Below, in pieces: positions 1 to 9,945 of a stretch of 64,000 nt of DNA. Position 1 is the first letter of the stretch. Each line of letters opens with the position of its first letter. The translations under genes and the position numbers were made by a program. The stretch is from CAVSJR01 sp963728285 (GTDB taxonomy: Bacteria > Actinomycetota > UBA4738 > HRBIN12), in NCBI GenBank assembly GCA_963728285.1, contig CAVSJR010000001.1, positions 248,001-312,000 on the forward strand. Reading direction: 5' to 3'. The notes beneath the pieces are model-generated. The model was not told the origin of the DNA. It saw only the letters and a program-made list of their open reading frames with translations, and ran no database searches.

Positions 1-551
1 ACCTCCGGACCCCAACCCTGTGCATAGCTCGGCGTCCCCGGGCTCGGGTCCGCCTGCATCAAGACCCCCGCCCTTGCGCCGTGGATGCCGGCGATCCAGG
101 CGGGCGTCTTCACGATCTTCCCGGCATCGTATTCCTCGGGATACTCGCCGAGGAGCCAGACGGCGCCCTCGTTGTCCTGGGCGAAGAAGGAGAGCTCCCC
201 CTCCTCCAGGTGACCGTCGGTGTAGTCGCGATCCCAGGTGACCACGGTCCGCACGCCGTCGATGACCTTGGTCAGGTCCGTCACCGTGAAGACCACCGCA
301 CGTGATACCCGCTCACCGTCATCGATGGCGTGTCCCTGCCAGGTGAACTGCTCCCCCGGCCGCATGGGGTCCCACGCGTTGTCGATGACCGCCGACCGGT
401 CGAAGTTGCTCGGGTCGAACTCCCCTTCGCTCGCGGGTTGCGTTGGCGTCGTCCGCTCCGGCGCGCCGCTCGTCGCGTCCGTGCCGCACGCGGATGCCGA
501 CAGCACCAAGAGCGACAGACCTACCGCAACCACGAAGCGTGGCCCTCTCAT
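1..551 (-). CDS. Secreted lipoprotein of unknown function (3' end beyond window)
   Basis: Read leftward from the ATG at 549-551, the product opens with MRGPRFV, a hydrophobic stretch and the lipobox LSASAC (Cys22), followed by a Thr/Pro/Ser-rich linker, so an exported lipid-anchored protein is expected. The mature part contains the pattern W-D-P-M-x-P-G, then TVTDLTKVIDGVRTVV and FFAQDNEGAVW, which I recognise as typical of a family of uncharacterised secreted bacterial proteins. The frame is open to base 1, so at least 183 codons are present and the C-terminus is missing. It lies 92 bases downstream of the RND pump gene on the same strand and could share its transcript. Function unknown. Confidence 0.75.
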   Translation of the reverse strand, partial: MRGPRFVVAVGLSLLVLSASACGTDATSGAPERTTPTQPASEGEFDPSNFDRSAVIDNAWDPMRPGEQFTWQGHAIDDGERVSRAVVFTVTDLTKVIDGVRTVVTWDRDYTDGHLEEGELSFFAQDNEGAVWLLGEYPEEYDAGKIVKTPAWIAGIHGARAGVLMQADPSPGTPSYAQGWGPE

Positions 552-643
552 GCAAACCTCCGATCCCGGCGTGGTGGCGCGGACCTACGCGGATCCGATC
601 CCCTCTGCCGCCAATCGCCTGCGCGTCCGATGGATCTCATCGC

Positions 644-3600
644 TCATCCCGCGACGGCAGTGCCGTTGGGGCGGGGAGGTGCCGTCGTCGCGGGCCTGCC
701 CCAACGGAGGTACTTGGCGGGAACGATGAACAGGTTGCGGAACGTCGACGTGATGAGACCACCGACGATGACGATTGCCATCGGGTGCTCGATCTCGTGT
801 CCCGGGAGGTTGCCGGCGATCACCAACGGCACGACGGCCAGTCCGGTCGCCAGGGCGGTCATGAGGATCGGCGAGAGCCGTTCCCGCGCCCCGCGCAGCA
901 CGAGCTCACGGCCGAAGGTCTCGCCCTCGACGCGTTCGAGATGTTGGAAGTGGTTGATCATCATGATGCCGGTGCGGGCCGCGATGCCGAGCACCGTGAA
1001 GAATCCGACGAGCGAACCGAGCGAGATCGTGCCGCCGGCCAAATACGTGGCGAGGACCCCGCCTGCAAGGGCGACCGGCAGGTCCATGAAGTCGAGCCAG
1101 GCCAGGCGCCATGTGTGCAGCGCCACCCGGAGGAGGAGGAACACGCCGACCATCGCCACGAGCGCCAGAAGGAGCAGGCGGCCCTGCGCGGTCTGTCGCT
1201 CCGCGTATTCGCCGAGGAACTCCGCGTGGAACCCGAGCGGGAAGTCGACGCCTTGCACGGCCTTCTCGACGTCGCCTACGACCGACCCAAGATCGCGCCC
1301 CTCGACGCTCGCCTCGACGTCGATGCGCCGCGAGTCGCCCTCGCGCTCGATCGCGTTCGGCGTGGGCCTGACCCGGACGCTGGCCACCTTGCTGAGTTCC
1401 ACCTGCCCACCGCCGGGCGTATCGATGAGGAGATGACGAATGTCCGTCAGGCTGTGGCGGGTCTCCGGCGTGCTCCAGACGTTGACGTCGTAGGACTTCC
1501 CGTCTCGGAAGATGTCGCCGACCTCCTCGCCGGCGACGAGCGTGGCCGAGGCGCGGCGCACGTCGCCCGGCTTCACCCCGTAGTGCTCGGCGGCCTGGAG
1601 GTCCACCGTGACGTTCACCTGTGGGATGTCCTCCTGGAACGAGACGTGCTCCTCGGAGATCCCCGGGATGTCCGAGAGGAGCTGCCGCACCTCCTGCGCC
1701 TTGCTGCGGAGCTCGTCCAGGTCCTCACCAAAGATCCGCACAACGATGGGCTCGGTGGAGCCGGCGAGCACCTCGTCAACCCGCTCGTTGAAGTACGTGA
1801 GCACGTCGTGGTAGAGGCCCGGGTAGCTGTCGACCACCTCCTGGATCTTGGCAAGCGTCTCGTCGTAGTTGGCGGCGGGATCGATGGTGATCCAGTTCTC
1901 GCCGAAGTTCGCGCCCACGATCTCCTCGGCCAGGACGGCCTGCCCGATGTGGGAGCCGAAGCTCTGGACCCCGGGAATGGCGCGAAGATCGCGACTCGCC
2001 GCGATGACGATCCTTCGCTCCTCCGGCAACGACGTGCCGGGCTTGGAGATCCAATGCGTTAGGAAGTCGCGCTCCTTGAACTCCGGGAGCAGCGCCTCTC
2101 CCAGCTGCGGCAAGACCAGGGCGCCGGCCAGCAGGACCGCGATGCCGACGCTTGCCACCGGCAGGGGGGTACGCAGAGCGCGAGAGAGCACGCGCTCGTA
2201 CAGAGGCTGCAGCCATCCGACCAACGGTGACGAGTGTCGTTCGATCCGCGCGTTCCTCAACAGGATGAGTCCCATGGCGGGCGTGACGGTAAGGGCAACC
2301 ACCAGGGAGGCAAGGACCGCAAGCCCGTAGGACAGGGCCAGTGGAGCGAAGAGCGCTCCGGTCAGTCCCTGCACGAAGAAGATCGGCAGCAGCGTCACGA
2401 CGTCGATCAGGGTCGCGTAGATGATCGCGCTTCGGACCTCCAGCGACGCGTCCAGGATGATGTTCGCCGTCGAGTACTTCTTGCCTTCCTTACGTGCGAT
2501 GCGAAGCCGTCGAACGATGTTCTCGACGTCGATGATCGCGTCATCGACGACCACGCCCACGGCGATCACCATCCCGGTGAGCACCATCGTGTTGATCGTG
2601 GCGCCGCGTGCGTCGAGCACGAGGGCAGCGGTGAGCAAGGAAAGCGGGATCGCGATCATGCTGATCAGCGCCGTGCGCCATTCGAAGAGGAACAAGCCGA
2701 TCACGAGGAGGACCAACACCGAGCCGATGATGAGTGCCCGAGTGAGGTTGTGGATCGCCAGGTCGATGAAATCCGCCGCCCGGAAGATCGTGGGGTCCAT
2801 CCGGATTCCTGGGAGTCCGGGTGCCAGCTCATCCACCGCTTTCTCGACGTCGCGGGTCAGCTCGAGCGTGTTGGCCCACGGGTACTTCTCCACGACGAGC
2901 ATGAGCCCCGGTCCGTCGTTGATGACGGCGTCCCCGATCAAAGGCCAGGTACCCTCCGTGACCTCGGCCACGTCGGCCAGGGTCAGCGTCTTGCCGCCTC
3001 GCCGCGCGACCGACACCTTGGCGAGCTCCTTCGGAGTCAGGACCGGCAGTGTGTGCTCCACCTGGATCCGCTGGTTCGGCGTGTCGACGAACCCGCCTCG
3101 GCCGATCACGGCGCCATTCGAGAACCGCAGGATGCCCGAATCCACCGAATCCGCGGTCGCGGTCATGACCTGATCGAGTGTGAGGCCGTTCCTCCGGAGC
3201 TGGTCGGGCTCGACCTGCACCTGAGGCATCTTGATCCGCTCACCCCAGATGGCCACGTTGGCGACGCCGGGCACTCGGAGCAGACGATTCCGGATCGTCC
3301 AGTACGCGACCATCGACATGTCTCTCAGGTTGACCGTGTCCGAGGAGAGGCCGATCTCCATGACGCGGCCCGTCGTCGAGACGGGGGGATAGATGACCGG
3401 AGGGGCCGCCCAGTGTGGGATGGTGCGGGTGACCGCCGCCAGCCGTTCCGTGACCAGCTGCCTCGCCTCCAGGACATCGGTCCCCTGCCGGAACAGGAGC
3501 TCGATCGATGAGAGCTGAGGGACGGACTTGGAGCGGATCGTTTCGAGCTCCGGGAGCCCATTGAGCGATTGCTCGAGCGGGATCGTAACCAGGGACTCCA

Positions 3601-3781
3601 CCTCGGAGGCCGATAGTCCGATGCAGGCGGTCTGGATCTCGACTCGCGGTGGCGCGAACTCCGGGAAGACGTCGACTGGCATGTTCCGGAGCTGCCCGAC
3701 ACCGAAGAACATCAAGGCGCCGGCGAACGCCACGACGAGGTATCGGAACTTCAGGCTCGAGTCGACGATCCAACGCAGCAT
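644..3781 (-). CDS. CusA/CzcA-family RND efflux permease (pump 1)
   Basis: A 1045-residue proton-driven efflux permease of the heavy-metal RND family (inner membrane). After TM1 (about residues 15-30) comes the family signature VDVFPEFAPPRVEIQT (about 36-51), two large extracytoplasmic loops and clustered membrane segments in each half. TM4 carries GVVVDDAIIDVENI (about 409-422), matching the proton-relay region of CzcA (Asp408/Glu415). The frame is intact. The open frame continues upstream, but ATG at 3779-3781 matches the family N-terminus and the upstream part overlaps the adaptor gene. It follows the adaptor by 17 bases. Substrate (Cu/Ag, Zn/Co/Cd or other) cannot be told from the sequence. 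Confidence 0.88.
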   Translation of the reverse strand: MLRWIVDSSLKFRYLVVAFAGALMFFGVGQLRNMPVDVFPEFAPPRVEIQTACIGLSASEVESLVTIPLEQSLNGLPELETIRSKSVPQLSSIELLFRQGTDVLEARQLVTERLAAVTRTIPHWAAPPVIYPPVSTTGRVMEIGLSSDTVNLRDMSMVAYWTIRNRLLRVPGVANVAIWGERIKMPQVQVEPDQLRRNGLTLDQVMTATADSVDSGILRFSNGAVIGRGGFVDTPNQRIQVEHTLPVLTPKELAKVSVARRGGKTLTLADVAEVTEGTWPLIGDAVINDGPGLMLVVEKYPWANTLELTRDVEKAVDELAPGLPGIRMDPTIFRAADFIDLAIHNLTRALIIGSVLVLLVIGLFLFEWRTALISMIAIPLSLLTAALVLDARGATINTMVLTGMVIAVGVVVDDAIIDVENIVRRLRIARKEGKKYSTANIILDASLEVRSAIIYATLIDVVTLLPIFFVQGLTGALFAPLALSYGLAVLASLVVALTVTPAMGLILLRNARIERHSSPLVGWLQPLYERVLSRALRTPLPVASVGIAVLLAGALVLPQLGEALLPEFKERDFLTHWISKPGTSLPEERRIVIAASRDLRAIPGVQSFGSHIGQAVLAEEIVGANFGENWITIDPAANYDETLAKIQEVVDSYPGLYHDVLTYFNERVDEVLAGSTEPIVVRIFGEDLDELRSKAQEVRQLLSDIPGISEEHVSFQEDIPQVNVTVDLQAAEHYGVKPGDVRRASATLVAGEEVGDIFRDGKSYDVNVWSTPETRHSLTDIRHLLIDTPGGGQVELSKVASVRVRPTPNAIEREGDSRRIDVEASVEGRDLGSVVGDVEKAVQGVDFPLGFHAEFLGEYAERQTAQGRLLLLALVAMVGVFLLLRVALHTWRLAWLDFMDLPVALAGGVLATYLAGGTISLGSLVGFFTVLGIAARTGIMMINHFQHLERVEGETFGRELVLRGARERLSPILMTALATGLAVVPLVIAGNLPGHEIEHPMAIVIVGGLITSTFRNLFIVPAKYLRWGRPATTAPPRPNGTAVAG

Positions 3782-3798
3782 GGGGGGCGCGTGCGCGC

Positions 3799-4251
3799 CT
3801 ACTCCTCTCCGACCTCGTACTCGACGCCGAGGAGCTCCGAGGCCCCTACGGTGACGACCTCGGTTCCGACCTTCGGGCCCGAGGACAGAATCGCCTCGCT
3901 CCCATCGATCCGATCGACGGTGACTGGCGCCCGGACGAAGGCCAGTGGTTCCGTGCTCGTGTACACCCACGTGTCGCCGCTCGGGTCGTAGAGCAGCGCG
4001 TCGTAGGGCATGACCAGGCGCGGCTTCTCACCGTGGCGCCCTCGCAGCTCGCCGACCGGGGCCGTCTGGACGTCCAGTCGCCGGGCCGCGTCCGAGGAGA
4101 GGATGACCCGGGAGACGTCGCTTCCTTCGATCGGCTCGACCGAGGCAGGGTCCGCTCCGCTCGGCTCCTCCACGGACGTCCTCGTGCACCCGGGCAGCAG
4201 GAGCCCGGTGACGACCAGCACAGCAACGATCCACTTCCGACGGAGCCGCAT
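3799..4251 (-). CDS. Short adaptor-like lipoprotein of the RND cluster
   Basis: A 150-residue lipoprotein between the two RND pumps. The N-terminus MRLRRKW plus a hydrophobic stretch ends in the lipobox LLPGC (Cys22). From about residue 75, the sequence MPYDALLYDPSGDTWVYTS and the following beta-rich segment (VTVDRIDGSEAILS, GTEVVTVGASELLG) match the membrane-proximal C-terminal domain of periplasmic adaptor (HlyD/CusB-like) proteins. The hairpin and lipoyl parts of a normal adaptor of about 400 residues are absent. The ATG at 4249-4251 is preceded by AGAGGAGG, a strong ribosome site. It probably docks on one or both pumps from the outer face of the membrane; that role is inferred from context. 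Confidence 0.8.
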   Translation of the reverse strand: MRLRRKWIVAVLVVTGLLLPGCTRTSVEEPSGADPASVEPIEGSDVSRVILSSDAARRLDVQTAPVGELRGRHGEKPRLVMPYDALLYDPSGDTWVYTSTEPLAFVRAPVTVDRIDGSEAILSSGPKVGTEVVTVGASELLGVEYEVGEE

Positions 4252-4281
4252 CACGTTCCTCCTCTGCATTGCGCCCTGCAC

Positions 4282-7200
4282 CTAGCTGCCCACCTGGTCG
4301 ACCTCGGGCAGGGCGATGATGTCCGTCGGCGTCGGGGACGGCGCCGGCGCGGTTGCCGATCCAAAGGTGAGATAGAGGTTCGGGACGACGAACAGGCTGA
4401 GGAGGGTCGACGTGACGAGTCCGCCCAGGATGACGACGGCCATCGGCTGGACGATCTCCTCGCCCGCCGCGGCGCCGGAGAGCGCCAGCGGCACGAGCGC
4501 CAGACCGGCGACCACCACGGACGCGACGATCGGGACGAGTCGTTCGCGGGAACCCCGCCGGACGAGCGCGGCACCGAAGGTCGCGCCCTCGTCACGCTCG
4601 AGATGTTGATAGTGCCGGATCAGCTGAACGATGCCGCGCACGGTGATCGCGAACACGGCGAGGAAGCCGACGATCGAGCCGAGCGATACCAGGCGGCCCG
4701 TGAGCAGCACGCCGAACAGTCCCCCCATGAGCCCAATGGGCAGCGCGAGAAACGACATCGCGGCCAGACGCCAGCTGCCGAAGGCCGCCTGCAGGAAGAG
4801 GAAGATCCCAATCGCTGCCGCGATCGCCACGGTGATCGCGCGGAGGTGGGCCGCCTGCCGGGAGGTGAAGTCGCCGACCATCTCCGCGTGGTACTCGAGC
4901 GGGAAGGAGATGTCCTCGATCCGCTGCTCCACGTCCCCTGCGACCGCCGCTGGGTCCCGCCCCTGCACGTCCGCCGTCACGTCGAGGCTCCGCGAGCCGT
5001 CTTGGTGCCGGAGCACAGTCGGTGTCGACTGGATGGTCACGTCCGCGACCTTCCCGAGGGGCACGGAGCCGCCGTCGGGCGTGTCGATGAGCAGATCGCT
5101 CACGCTGCTCAGGCTGTTGCGAACCTCGGGCGTTCCCCACACGACGACGTCGAACACCTTCTGCTGCTCGAAGAGGCTGCCGACACCGATGCCGGAGATC
5201 AGGGTCGCTGCTGAGCGTCGGACATCGCCCGGGACGAGCCCGTACCGATCGGCCTTGTCGAGATCGACAGCAACGTCCAGGGTCGGCTCGAGGGGCTGGA
5301 GCTCCACGCTCGGGTGGACGACGCCGTCGACGCCGGACATCGCTCGGACCACCTCGTCGGCCTTGCTCTGCAGGGTGTTCAGATCTTGACCGTAGAGGCG
5401 AACGACGATCGGGCGATCGCTGCCCGTGTCGACGTTGCCGATCCTCTCGTCCGAGTAGGTGCGAACGGATTCGTCGAGCCCCGGGTAGCCGGCCGCGACA
5501 CGCCGGAGGGAGGCGACGGTCGCGTCGTAGTCGGCGGCGGGATCCACGCTCACCCAGAGCTGGGCGGAGTCGACGCCGACCACCTGGTCGGACGTGATCG
5601 CGCGACCCACGTGGACACCGATCTCGACGACGCCGGGCAGCGAGCTCAGCTCCCCTCCGACCCGTCCGGTGATCCGATCCATCTCCGTAAGCGACGTGCC
5701 GGGAGCGGCCTTCAGGTCGATCAGCACGTCCCCATCTCGGAACGACGGGAGCGCCGACTGATCCAAGAACGGGATCGCGAGCAGCCCCGCGAGGACGACG
5801 ATCCCCGCTCCCGCGTACGCTCGGCGGGGTGCGCTGATCGCTCCCGAAAGCATCCGGTCGTACCCTCGTTGGAGCCATTTCGCTACGGGGGACTCACGAT
5901 GCTCCAACGGCGCATGGGTGAGGAGAAGCAGACAGAGCGCCGGCGTCACGATGAGCGCCACGAGCATCGACGCCACGATCGCCAGCGCGTAGGACAGAAC
6001 GATGGCCGGAACGAAGGGTGCGATTTCGCCCTGGAGGAAGAATAGGGGCACCGCGGCCACCAACGCGATGAGCGTGGCGTAGGCGATGGGGCCCCGGATC
6101 TCGAGCGAGGCCTCCAGCACCGTCTTCATCGCCGCGGGTCGGTTCGACCCCGTTCATCCGCTTCTGACGCAACCGCTGCGCGATGTTCTCGCCGTCGGCC
6201 ACCGCGTCCTCGATCACGATGGCCAGGGCCAGGGCGAGGCCGGCCACCATCATCGTGTTGATCGGGTCGCCGCGAAGGTCCAGCACCAGCCAGGCAGCGG
6301 CAAGCGAGGCCAGGATCGCGACGAGCGCGATCAGCGCGCTCCTCCAGCTAAACAGGAGAGCGCCGAGACCCAGAATCAGCAAGAGGAACCCGATGACGCC
6401 GGCGCGCTCCAGGTTGCCGATACCGTTCTCGATATAGGTGGCGGGACGGTAGAGATCTGCGTTCACGTGGATCCCGGACAGGCCCGGACGGAGGGCCTCG
6501 AGCGCGGATTCGACGTCGCGGGTCACCTCGACCGTGTTCGTCCCGGGGAACTTGTCCACGACCAGCATGAGACCGGGATCCCCGTCGGTGAACACGGTGT
6601 CCCCGATGAGCGGTTGATGATCCTCGACCACCTCGGCGACGTCCCCGAGGCGACTCTTGGTCCCGCCGCCGTCGATCGGCACCTTTGCCAATTCCCTCGC
6701 GGTGGTGATGGGCTGGAGATGCTGGATGCTGAGCCGTTGGTTCGCCGTGTCGAAGAACCCCCCTGTCCCCGGGGTCGACGCCTCGAGGAAGGTGAGGGGC
6801 GACGCCCACAGGGCATTGCCGGTCGTCTCGATCATGTCCTGGAGCGACAGCCCCTCGTTGCTCAGCCGCTTCGGGTCCACCTGCACCTGGAGCTGCCGCT
6901 CACGCTGGCCCCAGATCGAGACGTTCGCGACACCCGGGACCCCCAGGAGCTTCGGCCGGATCGTCCACCGGGCGAGCACCGACATCTCTATCGGCGACAC
7001 GGTCGTGGACGAGAGCCGGATCATCATGATCCTGCTGGTCGATGCGACCGGCTGCAGCATCTGCGGGGTCGACGACACATTCGGGAGCCCGGCCGCCTGG
7101 GTGAGGCGCTCTTGCACGACCTGCCGTGCTTGCAGCAGATCCGTCCCGGAGTCGAAGATCAGCTCGATCGACGAAAGCCCGGGGATCGACTCCGACCGCA

Positions 7201-7448
7201 TGGTGTCGAGCCACGGCACGCCGGCCAGCAGATCCTGCTCCAGCGGAACGGTGATGAGCTGCTCGACCTCAGGAGCCGACAGCCCGAGGGCCTCCGTCTG
7301 GACCTGGACGGTTGGAGGCGTGAACTCGGGGAGCGAGTCGATCCTGCGCCGAGCGAAACTGCCAGAGCCCGGCGAGGATCATGACGCCGGCGGCGACCGC
7401 GACGACCCGCGGGACCTTGAGTCCGAATCCAATGACTCGCCGCATCAT
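4282..7448 (-). CDS. CusA/CzcA-family RND efflux permease (pump 2), frame broken twice
   Basis: A second heavy-metal RND permease, about 1054 residues once two single-base excesses are removed. The N-terminus MMRRVIGFGLKVPR with TM1 is read from ATG 7446-7448; near 7350 the frame shifts into IDSLPEFTPPTVQVQ, and near 6140 it shifts again, from the segment QRLRQKRMNGVEPT into MKTVLEASLEIRGP. Both joins restore the normal family sequence, so one gene is present. TM4 reads AIVIEDAVADGENI: the Asp equivalent to CzcA Asp408 is Glu here. It ends 30 bases before the adaptor gene. The two pumps are clearly homologous but well diverged, so this is an old duplication or a heteromeric pair. Confidence 0.82.
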
Positions 7449-7749
7449 GGCTTCCCGGGGCAGGCGAGCGGACGGAAACTCGGTCGAGCTGCGTCTCGAC
7501 CGCTGCTGAGCAGTTGCTGGGCGACCACGATGAGCCTCCTTCACCGCCTCGAGGCCGTCGCGAGGCGGCCGTCGCATCGGTGCTCAAGAAGCAACCCGGT
7601 GGACGACCTCCAGGCGTATTCGGCCTCACCACGACCGGTGTGTGCTCACGCTAGAGGAGCCGTTCGTCGGGGTCGTCATCGCGGGGGACGAACCCCTCGT
7701 CGTCGCCGACGACGATGCGGGAGCGCCCCGTCGTGCCGTCACCGCCCGC
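7449..7749. other. Intergenic region between response regulator and RND operon
   Basis: This 301-base gap separates the regulator gene from pump 2 on the same strand and should hold the pump promoter. I find no convincing -35/-10 pair. It contains a perfect 8-base inverted repeat, TCGTCGTC-GCC-GACGACGA at 7697-7715, about 35 bases past the regulator stop. That could fold as a hairpin or act as an operator. No supported gene is present. Confidence 0.4.
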
Positions 7750-8436
7750 TTACGCGGATGCCTCGCCGGACCATCGGGGAGGTGGCCGCACGAGTCCGGT
7801 GTCATAGGCGAGGACAACGGCTTGCACGCGATCGCGAAGGTCGAGCTTCTCGAGGATATGTCTGATGTGTGTCCGGACCGTCGTGTCGGCCACGAAGAGC
7901 TCGCTCGAGATCTCTTGGTTGGAGAGTCCTCTTCCAACCAGCGTCAGGACCCTGAGCTCCGCCTCGGTCAACACGTCGAGCCTGCTCGCGCCGTTCGCAC
8001 GGGCCGGCGGCAGGGTCGCCGCGACCGAATCGAGCAGGCGGCGGGTGACCGAGGGCGCAAGCAACGCGTCGCCTCGTGCGACGACCCTGATCGCGTGGAC
8101 CAACTCGTCAGGCCGGACGTCCTTCAGGAGGAAGCCGCTGGCGCCCGCGCGGAGCGCCTCGATGACGTATTCGTCGATGTCGAAGGTCGTGAGGATGAGG
8201 ATCTTGGCGGGCTCGCCGTCCGCTGCGAGGATCCTCGTCGCCTCGACGCCGTCCAGACGGGGCATCCGCACGTCCATCAGGACGACGTCCGGTCGGAGGC
8301 GTCGCGTCTCCGAGACCGCCTCATGCCCGTCGGCCGCCTCCCCGACCACCTCGATGTCGGCCTCCTTCCGGAGCGTCATGTCGAACGCGGCTCGCATGAG
8401 TGGCTGGTCGTCCACCACGAGGACCCGGATCGTCAC
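7750..8436 (-). CDS. NarL/LuxR-family response regulator
   Basis: A 228-residue two-component regulator. The receiver domain (about 1-120) has the acidic pair VVDD, the phospho-acceptor Asp55 in VVLMDVRMP and the conserved Lys in GFLLKD. The C-terminal LuxR-type helix-turn-helix (about 153-215) contains LTEAELRVLTLVGRGLSNQE and TVRTHIRHILEKL. The GTG start at 8434-8436 overlaps the kinase stop by four bases (GTGA), so the pair is translationally coupled. It lies directly upstream, on the same strand, of the RND pump genes, so pump control is a reasonable guess but unproven. Confidence 0.9.
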   Translation of the reverse strand: MTIRVLVVDDQPLMRAAFDMTLRKEADIEVVGEAADGHEAVSETRRLRPDVVLMDVRMPRLDGVEATRILAADGEPAKILILTTFDIDEYVIEALRAGASGFLLKDVRPDELVHAIRVVARGDALLAPSVTRRLLDSVAATLPPARANGASRLDVLTEAELRVLTLVGRGLSNQEISSELFVADTTVRTHIRHILEKLDLRDRVQAVVLAYDTGLVRPPPRWSGEASA

Positions 8437-9597
8437 GACGACTCCCCCTCCAGGGGCATCGAGGCCGCGACCCGGTATCCACCGCCGGGCCTCGCTCCGA
8501 TTCGAAGCTCGCCGCCGAAGAGGGCCACGCGCTCCCGCATGCCGAGGTGCCCATACCTCGGGCGAGACGTGCGGGCGCCATGGCCGTTGGGCCCGAATCC
8601 GTCGTCGTCCACGGTGAGGAGCAGGCGGAACTCCTCGTAGCGAACGATCACGTCCGCGCGCGCGGGGCCCGCATGCCTCAGGGCATTCGTGAGCGCCTCC
8701 TGCACGATCCGAAAGGCGGAGAGATCGAGGCCCGCTGGGAGCGGCCGAGGATGGCCCTCGATCCGGAGGGTGACGGGAAGCCCCGCCTCGCGAACCTGCC
8801 CGACGAGCGTCCGGAGGTCGTCGAGCCCCGGCTGAGGCGATCGCATCCCCGAGCGGTCGCTCTCCGTCCGCAACAGGCCCATGAGCCGCCTCATCTCGAC
8901 CAGCGCCGCGCGGCCCATCTGCTCGATGGCGCCGAGCGTCGACCTCGCGTCCTCGGGGTGGTCGTCGAAGATCCGCTGCGCCGCGCCGGACTGCGCGACG
9001 ATGACGCTGACGTTGTGGGCAACGACGTCGTGGAGCTCCCGCGCGATGACGCGCCGTTCCTGAGCCACCGCCTGCCTGGCCCACTCCTCCCGCTCTCCTT
9101 CAAGCCGGCTGGCCCGGTGCTCCAACCGCACGACCTGCCCTCGCCGCAGACGCATGCCATCGCCGAGCGACCATGCTGCGGCCACAAGGAGCCCCTCCGC
9201 GATGATCGTGTCCAGCTCCACCGGCTCCTTCCCGATGGTGAGGATCAGCATGAGGACGATGCCGCTGGCTGCGGCCGCGAGGTATCGACGTCCGCCGATC
9301 GCGCTCCCCCGCAACGGTATAGAGGGCTACGAGGAAGCCCAACGATGCGAAGGAGGGGAAGTAGCCATGCCAGAAGAACAACAGCATCGCGCCCGACGCC
9401 ACGGCGAGGACGGCGACGGGCGTCGTCCTTCGCCACGCGAGCGGGACGGTTTGGAGCAGGACGAGCGCGATCCCCAGCCCGTCGAGGGGCCGAAAGATCA
9501 CATCGCCTCCGCCCTCGGGAATGTCCACGTGCAGGTGCGCCATGACGCCGACCAGCGACGTCGCGGTCAGGACGCCGGCGATGACTGCGTCCTGCAC
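8433..9597 (-). CDS. DesK/NarX-type membrane sensor histidine kinase, one frameshift
   Basis: A sensor kinase of about 387 residues after one correction. The N-terminal half has four or so hydrophobic segments (for example SLVGVMAHL, IALVLLQTVPLAW, AVASGAMLLFFW, ASGIVLMLILTIG). A HisKA_3 dimerisation helix follows with RELHDVVAHNVSVIVAQ carrying the phospho-His, then an HATPase domain with EALTNALRHAG and GHLGMRERV. The frame breaks in a run of five G at about 9309-9313; one G fewer joins LYTVAG to SAIGGRRYL. No ATG is available; GTG at 9595-9597 is the first in-frame start I can see, but the true start may be slightly upstream. Partner of the adjacent regulator. Confidence 0.8.
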
Positions 9598-9945
9598 CGC
9601 GGGACGATTGAGCCACCGCTTGATCGCGTCGCCGGTCGGGGTGAATCGGCGCGGGGAGCTGTCCGAAGACTGCCGGCTCGATTGTGCCTGTGGCTGTATC
9701 CACCACTGCGACGGGCGGCGCTGGCGCCAGCCCCGTGGCGGACGGCCCGCTCGAGGCCTCAGGCCTTGTAATGGCAGCCTCCAGTCTGCGGGCAGGCCAG
9801 ACAGTACGCGCGCGAGCGGCCGCCGGGTCAATGGACCGAACGGTCCGTTCGTGGAAACTGCGCCGCAGACTCCCTCGCCGCTTCTCCGTTCATGCTTCGA
9901 AGGCTGCCGGAGGAGTCCACCGTCCCACCGAATAGGATCCACCAC
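9598..9945. promoter_or_regulatory. Divergent control region with nested palindromes
   Basis: This 348-base region separates the divergently transcribed sensor kinase (left) and MBL hydrolase (right). It contains two interlocking inverted repeats: GGACCG-AA-CGGTCC at 9833-9846 and CGAACGG-T-CCGTTCG at 9837-9851. The ACCG-NN-CGGT core resembles operators of many actinobacterial TetR-family repressors. A possible -10 box TAGGAT lies at 9933-9938, seven bases before the hydrolase ATG. No TetR-type gene is in the window, so the cognate regulator is unknown. No gene is supported here. Confidence 0.5.

Noticed and set aside
2234..3511. Long plus-strand frames opposite the RND pump genes
   Set aside because: The minus strand encodes conserved RND motifs throughout; the plus frames are Arg/Asp/His-rich shadows.
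6129..7448. Reading RND pump 2 as separate partial pumps or as a pseudogene
   Set aside because: The pieces join into one normal-length pump after removing one base at each of two sites, the same error type seen across the window.
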